A stretch of DNA of 64,000 nt from Zobellia russellii (GTDB lineage Bacteria > Bacteroidota > Bacteroidia > Flavobacteriales > Flavobacteriaceae), in NCBI RefSeq assembly GCF_018728565.1, contig NZ_JACSOI010000001.1, positions 1,116,001 to 1,180,000 on the forward strand, written 5' to 3'. The translations under genes were made by a program, and so were the position numbers. Positions 1-8,736 of the stretch are shown piece after piece. Under the pieces are notes generated by a model. The model saw only the letters and a program-made list of their open reading frames with translations. It was not told the origin of the DNA and made no database searches. Position 1 is the stretch's first letter. Every line of letters starts with the position of its first letter.

Positions 1-2821
1 CCGTTGAAAAACCAATGCCATTATCTATAATAGTAATCTTATAATAGGTATTGGCCGTTTTGAAGAAGTCTTCGGGAATTTGCTTGCCATGTACCTTTTC
101 TGCTTGAATGGTAACGGAAGGTGTTGCATCCGCTACTTTATACTTTAATGCGTTTCCAATTAAGTTGTTGAACAGTTGCTCTAGCTGGTAAGATACCCCG
201 CGGAGTGTAGGGAGGTCTTCACTCTTTATAATAGCACCCGTGTTCTCAATGCTTGAAGAGAGGTCCTCTTTAACCTTTAATAGTACCTGATTCAAATCTA
301 TGAGCTCAAAATCTTCATGTTTGGAATCGATTCTAGAATAAGTGAGCAGGTTCAATACCAATGCCTGCATACGGGAGGCGGCATTAACGACCTTTTGAAA
401 ATAGACCCGGCCTTTATCCGATAGGTTTTCGGTCTCCGTACTCTCCAATCGGGAGATGAACATTTGGGTCTTTCTAAGCGGTTCCTGTAAATCATGACTG
501 GCCACCCGGTTAAAAGATTCCAGTTCTGCGTTACTTTGTTGTAGTTCCAAGTTACTGGCCCGTAATTTTTCCTCCGCCGCAATACTCAATGAGATATCCT
601 GTGCCACCCCGGACATGATTTGTTTATTGTCTTTCTGAATAAACTGACCATTTACTTTGAGGTGCTTAACTTCTCCTGTTTTGGTAATGATACGGTAGCG
701 GTGTTCATTAACGCTCAGCTCATGGGTAGATTTTTCAATGCTTTGCTGGTAGGTCTTTAAATCTTCCGGGTGAACAAATTCACCAAATTTCTTCAAAGAG
801 GATTCAAATCCTTTGGGTTCAAAGCCTAACATGCGATAAAAATTATCTGAAAGTTCAATCATATCCGTACCCACGTACCAGATGAAACTTCCAATTTTAG
901 CCAATCGTTCCGCATCTGTAAGAATAGAGTTTTGTATGGATAGTTCTTGATTGAGTTCTATAACGCGATCGGAATTCTGCTTTTCTTCGGTAACGTCTAC
1001 TACAACGCCCACGGAAGCTCTTCTGCCATTACGAATAAGCGCGCGCCCATTAAGTTCTATATATTTTACATCTCCTTGTTTAGTTATAATGCGGTATCCG
1101 TTTACTTTTGATTTACCAAATTCAACTGTTTCGGCACCTAAGAGGTCATAAGCTTCTAGATCTTCTGGATGAACAAATTTGCGGTAGCTTTCAAAAGTTA
1201 TTTTAATCGCATTGGGCTCGTACCCTAAAATCCTATAAAAATTATCGGAAATTGTAGCTTCGCCATTATCCAAGTACCAAATATAGCTGCCTATGTTAGC
1301 TACGTTTTCCGCATCAATAAAAATGGAGTTCTGAGTCTCTAATTGCGTATTGAGCTGTACGAGTTGTTCGGTCCTTTCTTTTTCTTCCGTTATTTCCCTA
1401 GAAGTGAGTGTAACACCGTCTCCTAATTTTACGGCTCGGGCACTGAACCATTTGGGCATGCCATCTACTTCATAAGGAACTTCGTAAGATTTGGGTTTGC
1501 CTGTTTGAACCACATCTTTTAAATAACCGAAAATTTCGGTTTCAAAAATTACAGGAAAAACTTCGGATACGTTTTTGTTGATTATTTCCTCTGGAAGGTC
1601 TCCCGTAATAGGTGTAATCTTATCGTTAATGAATAAAATTTTAAAGTCTGAGATATTACCTTTTTTATCCCTAATGGCCTCAAAATTCATAATGGTATGC
1701 GGAATGCTTTTAAAGATGTTGTTCAAAAAAGCACGGTTGTCCAGTAATTTAAGATTTTGGTCCTCTAGTCGCTGGTTAAGGAATAGTTGTTCTTCTTTGG
1801 CTTTTTCTTCTGCCGTAGAATTTCGTGCGGTTACCATAATTCCTTCTGCTAAAGGCGTTACGAGCGATTTGAACCATAATTTTTCGCCTTCTACGGAAAT
1901 TTGTCGGTCAAAACTTATTTTTTCCTTTTGTTCAAAACAGTTCACCAATTGTTCAAATTCTCCGTTCAGCATTAAAAATGGAAATACATTGGATATAGGT
2001 TGCCCGGTTATTTCATCGGGGTCTAGCCCTAGATAGTCACGATTACATTCATTGGCAAATACAATCTTAAAGTCTATAATTTCCCCCTTATTCCTATCGT
2101 AAATGGGTTCGTAATAGTTTACAATGTTATCCGTAGTGGCGAGCACACTTCTGAGAAAATTTTCTGAACTACGAATTCTTAATTTGTTCCTGTATATCTT
2201 TAAAAAGGCAAGTACAAAGACAAGAAGGGCAAAAAAAGCAAGTAGTAGAGAGGTAAGGGGGGCAAGGTACTTATTGGATTCGTATTCTTCCCTGGTCTTT
2301 TTGATAGATAGGCGCTCTTCCGCCAGCATTTGGTTTCTGATGTTCCTAATACGGTAGAGCGTAAAATTAATATCGCTTTTCTTTTCGTTTTCGGATTCAT
2401 TAAGAACGATTGAGTCCTGATCAGGGTGGTCTCCAAGAATTTTGAGTTCTTCGTGTAAAGAATCCAATAATGCTTGCATTGGCGCCAAACGAATTTGCTG
2501 TGAGGTATTATCACGCGTAAGGTCCTTAAGCGTCTTTAATATAGTTTCTCCCTCTTTTACATAATCGTCAAAAATGGTGTTATTTCCTTCTGACCTTTGG
2601 AGTTGGTTCCTGAATTCTTCCGATTCTGCTTGTGTAGAGTGCGCGGATAGCTCGCTAATAGCATTGTTTACTTGCAGCGTATGGGCTACTTTCTCGGCTA
2701 GATCTTGCATGCGCATAATCTGGTAATACGCCATGCTTGCCGTGAATAGGATAATTACAAAAGCAACGAACAATAAAACTATGTAGGTCTTGGAAGAGGT
2801 ATATATTCGTTTAAAATCCAT
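1..2821 (-). CDS. Multi-PAS membrane histidine kinase (3' end outside window)
   Basis: This is a sensor histidine kinase that would autophosphorylate and pass phosphate to a response regulator, probably the one encoded just upstream. It starts at 2821 and stays open to the left edge, giving about 940 residues. Reading in order: a membrane segment near residues 12-32, an extracytoplasmic helical region resembling a CHASE3 domain, a second membrane segment near 184-206, four PAS-like repeats (about 215-330, 345-460, 480-595, 605-725), then HisKA with the H box ASHDLQEPLR (His776) and the start of HATPase_c with the N box NNLIGNALKYK and the motif DNGIGF. PAS3 and PAS4 resemble each other (GSYIWY and GSFIWY, HPEDL in both). 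The start lies 5 bp after the stop of the response regulator, so the two are surely co-transcribed. The signal sensed cannot be told. Confidence 0.9.
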   Translation of the reverse strand, partial: MDFKRIYTSSKTYIVLLFVAFVIILFTASMAYYQIMRMQDLAEKVAHTLQVNNAISELSAHSTQAESEEFRNQLQRSEGNNTIFDDYVKEGETILKTLKDLTRDNTSQQIRLAPMQALLDSLHEELKILGDHPDQDSIVLNESENEKKSDINFTLYRIRNIRNQMLAEERLSIKKTREEYESNKYLAPLTSLLLAFFALLVFVLAFLKIYRNKLRIRSSENFLRSVLATTDNIVNYYEPIYDRNKGEIIDFKIVFANECNRDYLGLDPDEITGQPISNVFPFLMLNGEFEQLVNCFEQKEKISFDRQISVEGEKLWFKSLVTPLAEGIMVTARNSTAEEKAKEEQLFLNQRLEDQNLKLLDNRAFLNNIFKSIPHTIMNFEAIRDKKGNISDFKILFINDKITPITGDLPEEIINKNVSEVFPVIFETEIFGYLKDVVQTGKPKSYEVPYEVDGMPKWFSARAVKLGDGVTLTSREITEEKERTEQLVQLNTQLETQNSIFIDAENVANIGSYIWYLDNGEATISDNFYRILGYEPNAIKITFESYRKFVHPEDLEAYDLLGAETVEFGKSKVNGYRIITKQGDVKYIELNGRALIRNGRRASVGVVVDVTEEKQNSDRVIELNQELSIQNSILTDAERLAKIGSFIWYVGTDMIELSDNFYRMLGFEPKGFESSLKKFGEFVHPEDLKTYQQSIEKSTHELSVNEHRYRIITKTGEVKHLKVNGQFIQKDNKQIMSGVAQDISLSIAAEEKLRASNLELQQSNAELESFNRVASHDLQEPLRKTQMFISRLESTETENLSDKGRVYFQKVVNAASRMQALVLNLLTYSRIDSKHEDFELIDLNQVLLKVKEDLSSSIENTGAIIKSEDLPTLRGVSYQLEQLFNNLIGNALKYKVADATPSVTIQAEKVHGKQIPEDFFKTANTYYKITIIDNGIGFST

Positions 2822-2826
2822 AAGGT

Positions 2827-3273
2827 CTATATGCGAAATAGAAAGGTGTCTTTGTTAAGGTTAGACGTGTGATACTGCCAATTTAATTGTAAAATCCGCT
2901 CTACGGAACTTTGCAATTTAACAAAGTTATTGGGCTTATTAAGATAAATATTTGCTCCATTTAAAAATGTTTCTTCTATATCCTTCTCTGAGGAAGAGGT
3001 AGAATAAATGGCGATGCAAAGGTCCTTTAAATTTGAATTTTGTCGTATTTCTTTTAAACACTCCATACCATTTTTTATGGGCATGTTCAAATCCAGAAAA
3101 ATAAGGTCCGGCAAGACAACACCCGGAGCGGAGAGGTAGTCCATAAGTTCTTGGCCATGATTAAAAAGAGATAATTTGGTCTTAATGCTGATTTCTTCTA
3201 TAGCTTCACTGAAGAGCATTCTGTCATCATCATCATCATCTGCAAGTGCAATGTTCAGCAATTTAGTGTTCAT
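2827..3273 (-). CDS. Single-domain response regulator (CheY/Rcp1-like)
   Basis: A 148-residue receiver domain with no output domain, so it probably acts by protein contact or as a phosphorelay intermediate. The acidic pocket is the Asp run at residues 12-17, the phospho-acceptor is Asp61 in FLDLNMP, the switch Ser/Thr lies at 91-92 and the conserved Lys is K113 in YLNKP. It sits second in a three-gene minus-strand operon: the AraC gene ends 9 bp before it and the histidine kinase begins 5 bp after it. Stand-alone receivers paired with multi-PAS kinases of this type are common in Flavobacteriia. The partner assignment is inferred from position. Confidence 0.9.
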   Translation of the reverse strand: MNTKLLNIALADDDDDDRMLFSEAIEEISIKTKLSLFNHGQELMDYLSAPGVVLPDLIFLDLNMPIKNGMECLKEIRQNSNLKDLCIAIYSTSSSEKDIEETFLNGANIYLNKPNNFVKLQSSVERILQLNWQYHTSNLNKDTFLFRI

Positions 3274-3282
3274 AGGTAACTA

Positions 3283-3843
3283 TTAGTTGGGGTTAGCGGT
3301 ATGATTGATTTTCTTCTTCATAATTCTCTGGAAAGTACTCGGGGTAAGTCCAGTTGTCTTTTTAAATTGCCCGGACAAATGTGCTACACTACTATAATTT
3401 AGCTGAAAAGCAATTTCCGTAAGTGTCATATCCGTATTACAAATCAGTTCCTTTGCCAAATCTACTTTACGTAAAATAATATAGTTTTCAATAGAAGTAT
3501 AGGTGCTCTCCGAAAATACGGATGACAAATGTGCATACGAATAGTGGAGACTGTCGGACAAGTAGGTAGAAAATTTTAAGGAACTCAATTCTTTGTTCTT
3601 TAAAAAATCGTCTATTGCATTTTTTATGCGCTCAACAAGGGTTATTTTTTGGTCATCCAAAATTTCAATTCCATACCTTCTTAAGGAATTGGTAAGAGAT
3701 TGTTTCTGGTCTTCAGATAGGTTGCCTTTTATACGTACTTCGCCCAGACTGCCCAGTGTATACGAAATATCATAAGCATCAAGATGTTCTTTTAAAAGCG
3801 TCTCACATGCCTTATTAAAATCGTATTTTACAAAGAGTACCAT
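3283..3843 (-). CDS. AraC-family transcriptional regulator
   Basis: A 186-residue protein with an AraC-type double helix-turn-helix in its C-terminal half. Visible hallmarks are LAKELICNTDMTLTEIAFQL followed by a second HTH around SSVAHLSGQFKKTTGLTPS. The N-terminal 80 residues (segments such as YTLGSLGEVRIKGN) resemble a small alpha/beta domain and not a cupin, so the ligand is unknown. It is first in the operon with the receiver and the kinase. The upstream 230 bp carry no gene. It may be the transcriptional output of that phosphorelay, but no receiver domain is fused to it, so this is inference. Confidence 0.85.
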   Translation of the reverse strand: MVLFVKYDFNKACETLLKEHLDAYDISYTLGSLGEVRIKGNLSEDQKQSLTNSLRRYGIEILDDQKITLVERIKNAIDDFLKNKELSSLKFSTYLSDSLHYSYAHLSSVFSESTYTSIENYIILRKVDLAKELICNTDMTLTEIAFQLNYSSVAHLSGQFKKTTGLTPSTFQRIMKKKINHTANPN

Positions 3844-4013
3844 ATGCTATTTAGAGCTGTATTTTCCTAAGATGAAAGATATGCGTTTTATTTTTAAAAT
3901 AAAGCATTGTGAATAGATACGATAGAAAAGTTAAACTAGATTAAAGTTAGGTGTAAAATATTTGTCATTTAGCAGATATGAATGCGTGCTATGTATTTAA
4001 AACCATAGGTAGC

Positions 4014-4052
4014 AAAAAAGCGGAAGCTTCCTAATGGAAACTCCCGCTTTAA
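4014..4052 (-). terminator. Rho-independent terminator after the small lipoprotein gene
   Basis: AAAGCGG (4017-4023) pairs with CCGCTTT (4044-4050), with further imperfect pairing inside, and on the minus strand the stem is followed by a run of T. It lies about 20 bp beyond the stop of the 63-residue lipoprotein gene. Confidence 0.7.
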
Positions 4053-4072
4053 CAACCAACCAAACTATTCTC

Positions 4073-4264
4073 TTAATTGTCGTCTACAGCATCTTCAATT
4101 CCGTCTTCAACATCTTCGGCGCCTTCTTCAATGGCATCGCCTGTATCATCAATTGCGTCTTCTATCTTGTCTCCCGTATCTTTATTTTGTTCCCTACAAC
4201 TGGTAAGTGTAGTAAAGGATGCGGTCATTAAGACAAATAACATTACATATAGTGTGCGTTTCAT
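4073..4264 (-). CDS. Small acidic lipoprotein
   Basis: A 63-residue protein with a lipoprotein signal (MKRTLYVMLFVLMTASF, then TLTSC as lipobox, Cys23) and a mature part composed almost wholly of Asp, Glu, Ala, Gly and Ile in a repeating pattern such as DTGDAIEEGAEDVEDG. The heptad-like spacing suggests one amphipathic acidic helix. Proteins of this kind often sit in stress-response clusters of Flavobacteriaceae; function is unknown. The gene is 30 bp downstream of the DUF1328-like gene and probably shares its transcript. Confidence 0.75.
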   Translation of the reverse strand: MKRTLYVMLFVLMTASFTTLTSCREQNKDTGDKIEDAIDDTGDAIEEGAEDVEDGIEDAVDDN

Positions 4265-4294
4265 AGTATTTAGGTTTTATAGATTAATAATGTG

Positions 4295-4456
4295 TTAGAC
4301 CGCTTTCTTTCCGGTGAATAATGAAATCACGAAAAGAATTAGGAATATGAAAAATAGGACTTTGGCTATACTTGCAGCTCCAGCTGCTATTCCACCAAAT
4401 CCAAATATTGCGGCAATAATTGCCAGTATTACAAAAGTGACTGTCCAGCGTAACAT
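4295..4456 (-). CDS. DUF1328/YtjA-like small membrane protein
   Basis: A 53-residue ORF reading [19 protein letters not shown], then a Gly/Ala-rich segment and a second hydrophobic stretch ([15 protein letters not shown]) before the end TGKKAV. Two membrane helices, the FGGIAAGAA centre and the short basic tail match the DUF1328 family, found in many proteobacteria and Bacteroidetes and often induced by envelope or general stress. Function is not established. It precedes the small lipoprotein gene by 30 bp. A 14-bp inverted repeat lies just upstream. Confidence 0.8.
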   Translation of the reverse strand: MLRWTVTFVILAIIAAIFGFGGIAAGAASIAKVLFFIFLILFVISLFTGKKAV

Positions 4457-4477
4457 AATATATGGTTTTAGATTAGT

Positions 4478-4558
4478 AAATTTTTAGTGTCGTACTTATC
4501 CGACTTCTATACTACAAAGATGAAGATTGTGTGCCGTTTCCATTGACACTAAAAATTT
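4478..4558. repeat. Perfect 14-bp inverted repeat upstream of the DUF1328 gene
   Basis: AAATTTTTAGTGTC at 4478-4491 is repeated in exact reverse complement at 4545-4558, separated by 53 bp. The pair begins 22 bp upstream of the DUF1328-like start. It could be paired operators, a long-loop leader hairpin, or termini of a tiny non-autonomous element. The arms are seen directly; the role is unknown. Confidence 0.6.
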
Positions 4559-4621
4559 TGATTTTGCCTTTAAACAATTTGAATTTCAATGAGATTGCTT
4601 AATAAGAGACCCCGGTTGAGG

Positions 4622-5365
4622 TTAGGAATTACTTAGGTCTATACTATTGTGGAACAGTAGATCGTGTAGGGGAGTAGGGAGAAAGTCAGACTCACCCAAA
4701 ACGGATAATTCGTTAAAGGCATCCGACATATTATTTTCGAAAAAATCTTCTGAAATGGCCTCTGCGGTCAGAGAGCGTGATGTTTCTTCTGTATGTATTC
4801 CGGTAACAGGAATTTTGTAATCTAGCCAATCTTGTTGTTGATGTTCAGGTAATATAAGCGGCATCTGGTTACCGGCATTATGAACTTCGGCAAAAGTTTT
4901 GTTGGCCTGTTGCGTAATTAACGCGCAGGTCATAAAACCATCTTCTAGCTCATTGCAAATAGCTGCTAGGGCAAAGGGTTTACCGGATTCTTGGGTCATA
5001 TGAAAGAAGAGTAACTCTCCGTCCGCAATATATGTGGTGTAAAAACCAGTTACAATAACCAAGCATCTATCCGTTTTTTCGGATTGAATGTACCAAGGCC
5101 GTTCTTTTAAGGATTGCATAGGTACGGTTAAGGTATTTACGTGTTTTTGAAACGCACCCCAATCTCCTTCAAATTTTTTGGGAAGAATACCCCAAATGGA
5201 TGTAGTAATAGTTTTTTGCTGTTTTGAGCTTATGATAGGAACAGTACTTTCTTCTAGTCCGTTTATGATTTCTCTAGGTCTGTATATATCGGGAAATTCA
5301 AAGATGGCGTCATATCTATCTTCAATCTGCTCTCTTGCTGCCCGAATTGATAATTTGTTGAACAT
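4622..5365 (-). CDS. SRAP/HMCES-fold protein, apparently without the catalytic Cys2
   Basis: A 247-residue protein matching the SOS-response-associated peptidase (YedK/HMCES) fold: SIWGILPKKF (compare the family's WGL.P), RCLVIVTGFYTT (compare RCL.P..GFYEW), FALAAICNEL (compare F..AG.W) and VHNAGNQMPLIL (compare H.RMP.IL). In active members residue 2 is a Cys that cross-links abasic DNA, followed by Gly-Arg. Here the protein begins MFNKLS, so Cys2 is absent, and the Glu of GFYEW is Thr; the His before MP remains. The start is an ATG and I see no upstream ATG that would restore the Cys. It may bind DNA without cross-linking, or do something else. It lies in a block of stress genes. Confidence 0.75.
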   Translation of the reverse strand: MFNKLSIRAAREQIEDRYDAIFEFPDIYRPREIINGLEESTVPIISSKQQKTITTSIWGILPKKFEGDWGAFQKHVNTLTVPMQSLKERPWYIQSEKTDRCLVIVTGFYTTYIADGELLFFHMTQESGKPFALAAICNELEDGFMTCALITQQANKTFAEVHNAGNQMPLILPEHQQQDWLDYKIPVTGIHTEETSRSLTAEAISEDFFENNMSDAFNELSVLGESDFLPTPLHDLLFHNSIDLSNS

Positions 5366-5398
5366 AATTATATGGTATAAATAGTTAGTAAAATGTAA

Positions 5399-5424
5399 AA
5401 AAGGGATACAAATGCATCCCTTTT
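5399..5424 (-). terminator. Terminator after the DUF2383 gene
   Basis: AAAAGGGAT (5399-5407) pairs perfectly with ATCCCTTTT (5416-5424) across an 8-base loop, with T-rich sequence on the minus-strand 3' side. It lies 20 bp past the DUF2383 stop codon and separates it from the SRAP-like gene. Confidence 0.75.
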
Positions 5425-5444
5425 ATTTTTGGTCTTTACTATCC

Positions 5445-5894
5445 TTATAGTACGTCTTCCAATCTTTTGATGCTGTTAAGATCGGTACTGATCTTATTCA
5501 TTTGCTGAGTAAGCAAAGTAGTTGTTGTGGTAGGTAATGAAACCTCGTTCAATACTGCTTTGTACTCTTCCACAGCTGCTTTTTCACCGGTAATGGCTTC
5601 CTCTAGCATGGACTCATCATTATCTGCGCTAAACCACGCTTTAACGTCCATCCAACCACGGTGCATTGCTCCTGTGGCGCTTCCGCCTTTTTCAAAATCC
5701 TGTCCGTAACGTACAATTTCCGACTTTAAATCGTGTCCAAAATTATAACGTTCATCGGCCTTACGTTTAAAAAATGTTTTTAAATCTGTGCTTTTGGCGT
5801 GCTCGGCAGCTTTTTTAAAGCCTTTTTCTGCATCGTACGTCTTCTCTAATATATTGTTCAATTTAGTTTGTACTTCTTCGCTATATGTGCTCAT
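5445..5894 (-). CDS. DUF2383 (PA2169-like) four-helix-bundle protein
   Basis: A 149-residue soluble, all-helical protein. Features typical of the ferritin-like DUF2383 family are the N-terminal helix with LNNILEKTYDAEKGFKKAAE, the FKRKADER segment, the central HRGWMDVKAW motif and the helix EEAITGEKAAVEEYKAVL. Family members are linked to oxidative or envelope stress and their biochemical role is unsettled. It has its own terminator and about 200 bp of upstream non-coding sequence, so it is probably a monocistronic stress gene. Confidence 0.8.
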   Translation of the reverse strand: MSTYSEEVQTKLNNILEKTYDAEKGFKKAAEHAKSTDLKTFFKRKADERYNFGHDLKSEIVRYGQDFEKGGSATGAMHRGWMDVKAWFSADNDESMLEEAITGEKAAVEEYKAVLNEVSLPTTTTTLLTQQMNKISTDLNSIKRLEDVL

Positions 5895-6092
5895 CTTAAT
5901 TTAAATTTTAATGAACGGCAACTTTGTAAAAATTGATGCTTGCCGTATAACATCTTGCTTTCTATTTGTAAAATTAGAGCAATAGATGCGTTGGTCTTTA
6001 TCTGAAAAAATCAATTATTGATGCAATCCAAAATATTCGGATTTATAAGGTATCTATTTGTTTTTCAATGTGAAATAAAACAAAAGAGAGTG

Positions 6093-7163
6093 TTAAAACT
6101 TTGGTGTGTATTGCTCAAAAAGGTCTAGTATGACCATTTCCGAAGTGGAAAAATGTTCCTGTTCGGAGTCGGTTTTCTGTGCCTTGTCAAACCACTTTTC
6201 TATGGAGCCATCCTCATATTTGGAAACTAGAACCGGGTGTACATAATATTTACGACAAACATTGCGGGTATTCCCCAAAGCGGCCGCTGCAGCATCAAAA
6301 CCTTCTAGTAAGTTTTGTTTGGTTTTTTTTTGGGTCTCAGCGGTGCCCAGGTCTAAAAGCGTATCAAAAAATACAACGGATGCCGCCCATGTTCTAAAAT
6401 CCTTGGCGGTGAAAAACTCACCACTTATCTCATGTAGGTACTCGTTTACCATAGAACTGTCTACAGATTGCTTGTCACCATCTTCATCATAATATTGAAA
6501 TAGTTCCCAGCCGGGAATGTCCTCGCATCGGCTTATAAGACGAATGAGTTTTTTGTTGCGTACCGTAACCGAATGTTTCTTTCCTTTTTTGCCTACGAAC
6601 TCAAACTTTATGTTGTTCTTAAAGATTTCAACATGTTTCTTTCTTAGGGTAGAGAGTCCGTAAGATTTATTTCGCTTGGCATACTGCTCGTTTCCAATAC
6701 GAATATGGGTCTCGTCCATAAGCTTTACAATGAGCGCTACCACTTTGCTTTTGGACCATTGCTTTTGTGCAAGGTCCTTTTCTACTTGCTCCCTAATAAC
6801 AGGTAACTTTTTGCCAAACAGGCTCATTTTATAAAACTTGGTCTGATTTCTGATCTTAACCCAAGTAGGATGGTATCTATACTGTTTTCTGTTCTTAAGG
6901 TCTTTTCCCACGGCTTGGAGGTGTCCGTTTTGCAAATGGGTAATTTTTACATCTTCCCAAGCGGGTGGTAACACCAAACTGGTAATGCGTTCTAATTCGT
7001 TCTTATCTTTTAGGGGCTTTTGTTTGTAGGTATACACAAAACCTTTTCCTTTTCGGTGTCTAGAAATGGGCATTTTGCCATTATCCACATATACTAGATT
7101 TAGACTTTCTATCGCCAATTCCGGGGCTTTTAATAACTGACTTAAAAGGTTCTTCTGTGTCAT
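6093..7163 (-). CDS. DNA topoisomerase IB (poxvirus type)
   Basis: A 356-residue type IB topoisomerase, which relaxes supercoils through a 3'-phosphotyrosyl intermediate. The N-terminal DNA-clamp domain is present (residues 1-90, with PPAWEDVKI). The catalytic domain shows RIGNEQYAKRNKSYGLSTLR, then FTAKDFRTWAA, and the active-site motif NTRNVCRKYYVHP, whose second Tyr (Tyr307) fits the nucleophile. Length is usual for bacterial members. It has no close operon partner: the next gene in the same direction begins 200 bp downstream. Such enzymes often lie in stress gene blocks of soil and marine bacteria. Confidence 0.92.
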   Translation of the reverse strand: MTQKNLLSQLLKAPELAIESLNLVYVDNGKMPISRHRKGKGFVYTYKQKPLKDKNELERITSLVLPPAWEDVKITHLQNGHLQAVGKDLKNRKQYRYHPTWVKIRNQTKFYKMSLFGKKLPVIREQVEKDLAQKQWSKSKVVALIVKLMDETHIRIGNEQYAKRNKSYGLSTLRKKHVEIFKNNIKFEFVGKKGKKHSVTVRNKKLIRLISRCEDIPGWELFQYYDEDGDKQSVDSSMVNEYLHEISGEFFTAKDFRTWAASVVFFDTLLDLGTAETQKKTKQNLLEGFDAAAAALGNTRNVCRKYYVHPVLVSKYEDGSIEKWFDKAQKTDSEQEHFSTSEMVILDLFEQYTPKF

Positions 7164-7391
7164 CTGTTTTTAGTTGATTTTTTGGTGTGGAAATGGGATG
7201 AGTTTAAAGATATCCCCTATATAGCAATGGGTTTGAGCTCTATCGATTTTTAGATTGACCGTTTTGGTAAATGGACATGAATAAGTGAAAAATGAGTGTA
7301 TATTGACATAAATCTACTTTTTATTCTCCAATTTTTTGGAGTTAAATAAAGTGGTGAAGTCATTTGATAAAACAGATAAAACAAAACAATT

Positions 7392-7577
7392 ATGAACAAT
7401 ACAGTAGAAGACGAAAAAATTAAAAACGAAGAAACCGAGTTTGTTAAGGAATCCCATGACCCTAAACAAGAGTACATATTTCAAAAGAGCGGGATTACTA
7501 AAAAAGGATTTTTTATTATTATAGCTTTTTTAGTGGTTCTGATTGTAGCACTTGTCGCTTCCGGTGTGGTTTTCTAA
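7392..7577 (+). CDS. Small single-span membrane protein
   Basis: A 61-residue protein with an acidic, Lys-rich N-terminal half (MNNTVEDEKIKNEETE...) and a C-terminal membrane helix, GFFIIIAFLVVLIVALVASG, ending VVF. I prefer this plus-strand frame to the overlapping minus-strand one because its composition is that of a real tail-anchored protein and a good hairpin terminator follows it. I do not recognise a family. It is the only plus-strand gene in the 4-19 kb block. Confidence 0.6.
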   Translation: MNNTVEDEKIKNEETEFVKESHDPKQEYIFQKSGITKKGFFIIIAFLVVLIVALVASGVVF

Positions 7578-7604
7578 AAAAGAAAATTCTTTAAAATTAA
7601 ACTG

Positions 7605-7648
7605 AATAGTTACAGTCCTTTGGTTAGGGCTGTAACTATTTTGTTTTT
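7605..7648 (+). terminator. Terminator overlapping the 3' ends of convergent genes
   Basis: AATAGTTACAG (7605-7615) pairs perfectly with CTGTAACTATT (7630-7640), followed by a T-rich run on the plus strand. It terminates the small membrane protein gene; the hairpin lies within the last codons of the convergent permease gene. Confidence 0.7.
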
Positions 7649-8710
7649 AGAAACAAATTGCTTTAAAATCACCTTTAACACCGTATATCCGGGAACGGCC
7701 AACATCATACCCACGATACCAAATAACAGGCCTGCACCCAATATCACCAAGAAAATTTCCAACGGATGGGATTTTACACTGTTACTGAAGATGATAGGTT
7801 GCGAGAAAAAGTTGTCTATAAGTTGGCCAATGGTTACACCCAGTAGAACATAGCCTACTTTAGGCAGGATAATAGTGCTGAAATCTACACCAGGATTACT
7901 CGTAATAGTAAACATGACCATGATTACCGCACCGATCATAGGGCCTAAATACGGAATGATGTTGAATAGGGCACACATAAACGCTATGAGTACCGCATTC
8001 TCTACACCCACTAAAATTAAGGTTATGGCATAGAGGGAGAAGAGAATAAAAATTTGGAACAAAAGCCCCACGAAATAGCGGGACAATAGATTCTTTATTT
8101 TTGCCAAAGAGCGCATGGTTTTCATTCTATGGCTATCCGGTACAGAGGTTAGAATAGACCGTTGGATGATATTGCTATCCTTCAGGAAAAAGAATGAAAT
8201 GAACAGAACGGAGAACAGGCCAATACCAATATTGTCCAGTACTTGTAAGATGGATTTTATAAAGGATGGGACCAAATCTTTTCCCAATCCGTTTACCGCC
8301 GTTTTATTTAAGGTGGCATCTTCCACCAAATCTTCTACCACTTTCTTGGTAGTGCCAAAATATTCGGAGAGCATAACATATAATTTGTCAAACTCATTTT
8401 GAATTATACCAAAATCGAACAGGTATAGGTTTTTCCCCTGTTCGGTCAACAGGGGTACTATCAACATAATAATACCACCAAATAGGGCTGCTATGACCAG
8501 CATGGTCATAGCAACGGCCAGAATGTTGGGTATCATTAAATTCTTCCTCAAAAATGTAACAATGGGCCTGCCTATTAACGCTACAATAGCAGAAATTATC
8601 AGGTACGCAACTATGGATTGCAGCTCATAAATGATATACAAAAGTAAAACGAAGCCGCACACGGCGGCAATCGCTTTTAGGATTCCATTGGCTATTTCGG
8701 TTGATTTCAT
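7610..8710 (-). CDS. AI-2E family permease (PerM/YdiK-like)
   Basis: A 366-residue multispanning inner-membrane protein of the AI-2E transporter superfamily. It has N-terminal paired helices, a periplasmic coiled segment around 80-140, and the family's C-terminal helices with FNIIPYLGPMIGAVIMV and the closing IFLVILGAGLLFGIVGMMLAVPGYTVLK split by a Gly-rich turn. Functions shown in the superfamily include autoinducer export and sodium/proton exchange; the substrate here is unknown. It precedes the MscS-like gene's downstream side in a minus-strand run (MscS, then this gene, 26 bp apart), which fits osmotic or ionic stress. Confidence 0.85.
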   Translation of the reverse strand: MKSTEIANGILKAIAAVCGFVLLLYIIYELQSIVAYLIISAIVALIGRPIVTFLRKNLMIPNILAVAMTMLVIAALFGGIIMLIVPLLTEQGKNLYLFDFGIIQNEFDKLYVMLSEYFGTTKKVVEDLVEDATLNKTAVNGLGKDLVPSFIKSILQVLDNIGIGLFSVLFISFFFLKDSNIIQRSILTSVPDSHRMKTMRSLAKIKNLLSRYFVGLLFQIFILFSLYAITLILVGVENAVLIAFMCALFNIIPYLGPMIGAVIMVMFTITSNPGVDFSTIILPKVGYVLLGVTIGQLIDNFFSQPIIFSNSVKSHPLEIFLVILGAGLLFGIVGMMLAVPGYTVLKVILKQFVSKNKIVTALTKGL

Positions 8711-8736
8711 AGGGTTGGTTTTAAGTAGGCAAAAGA

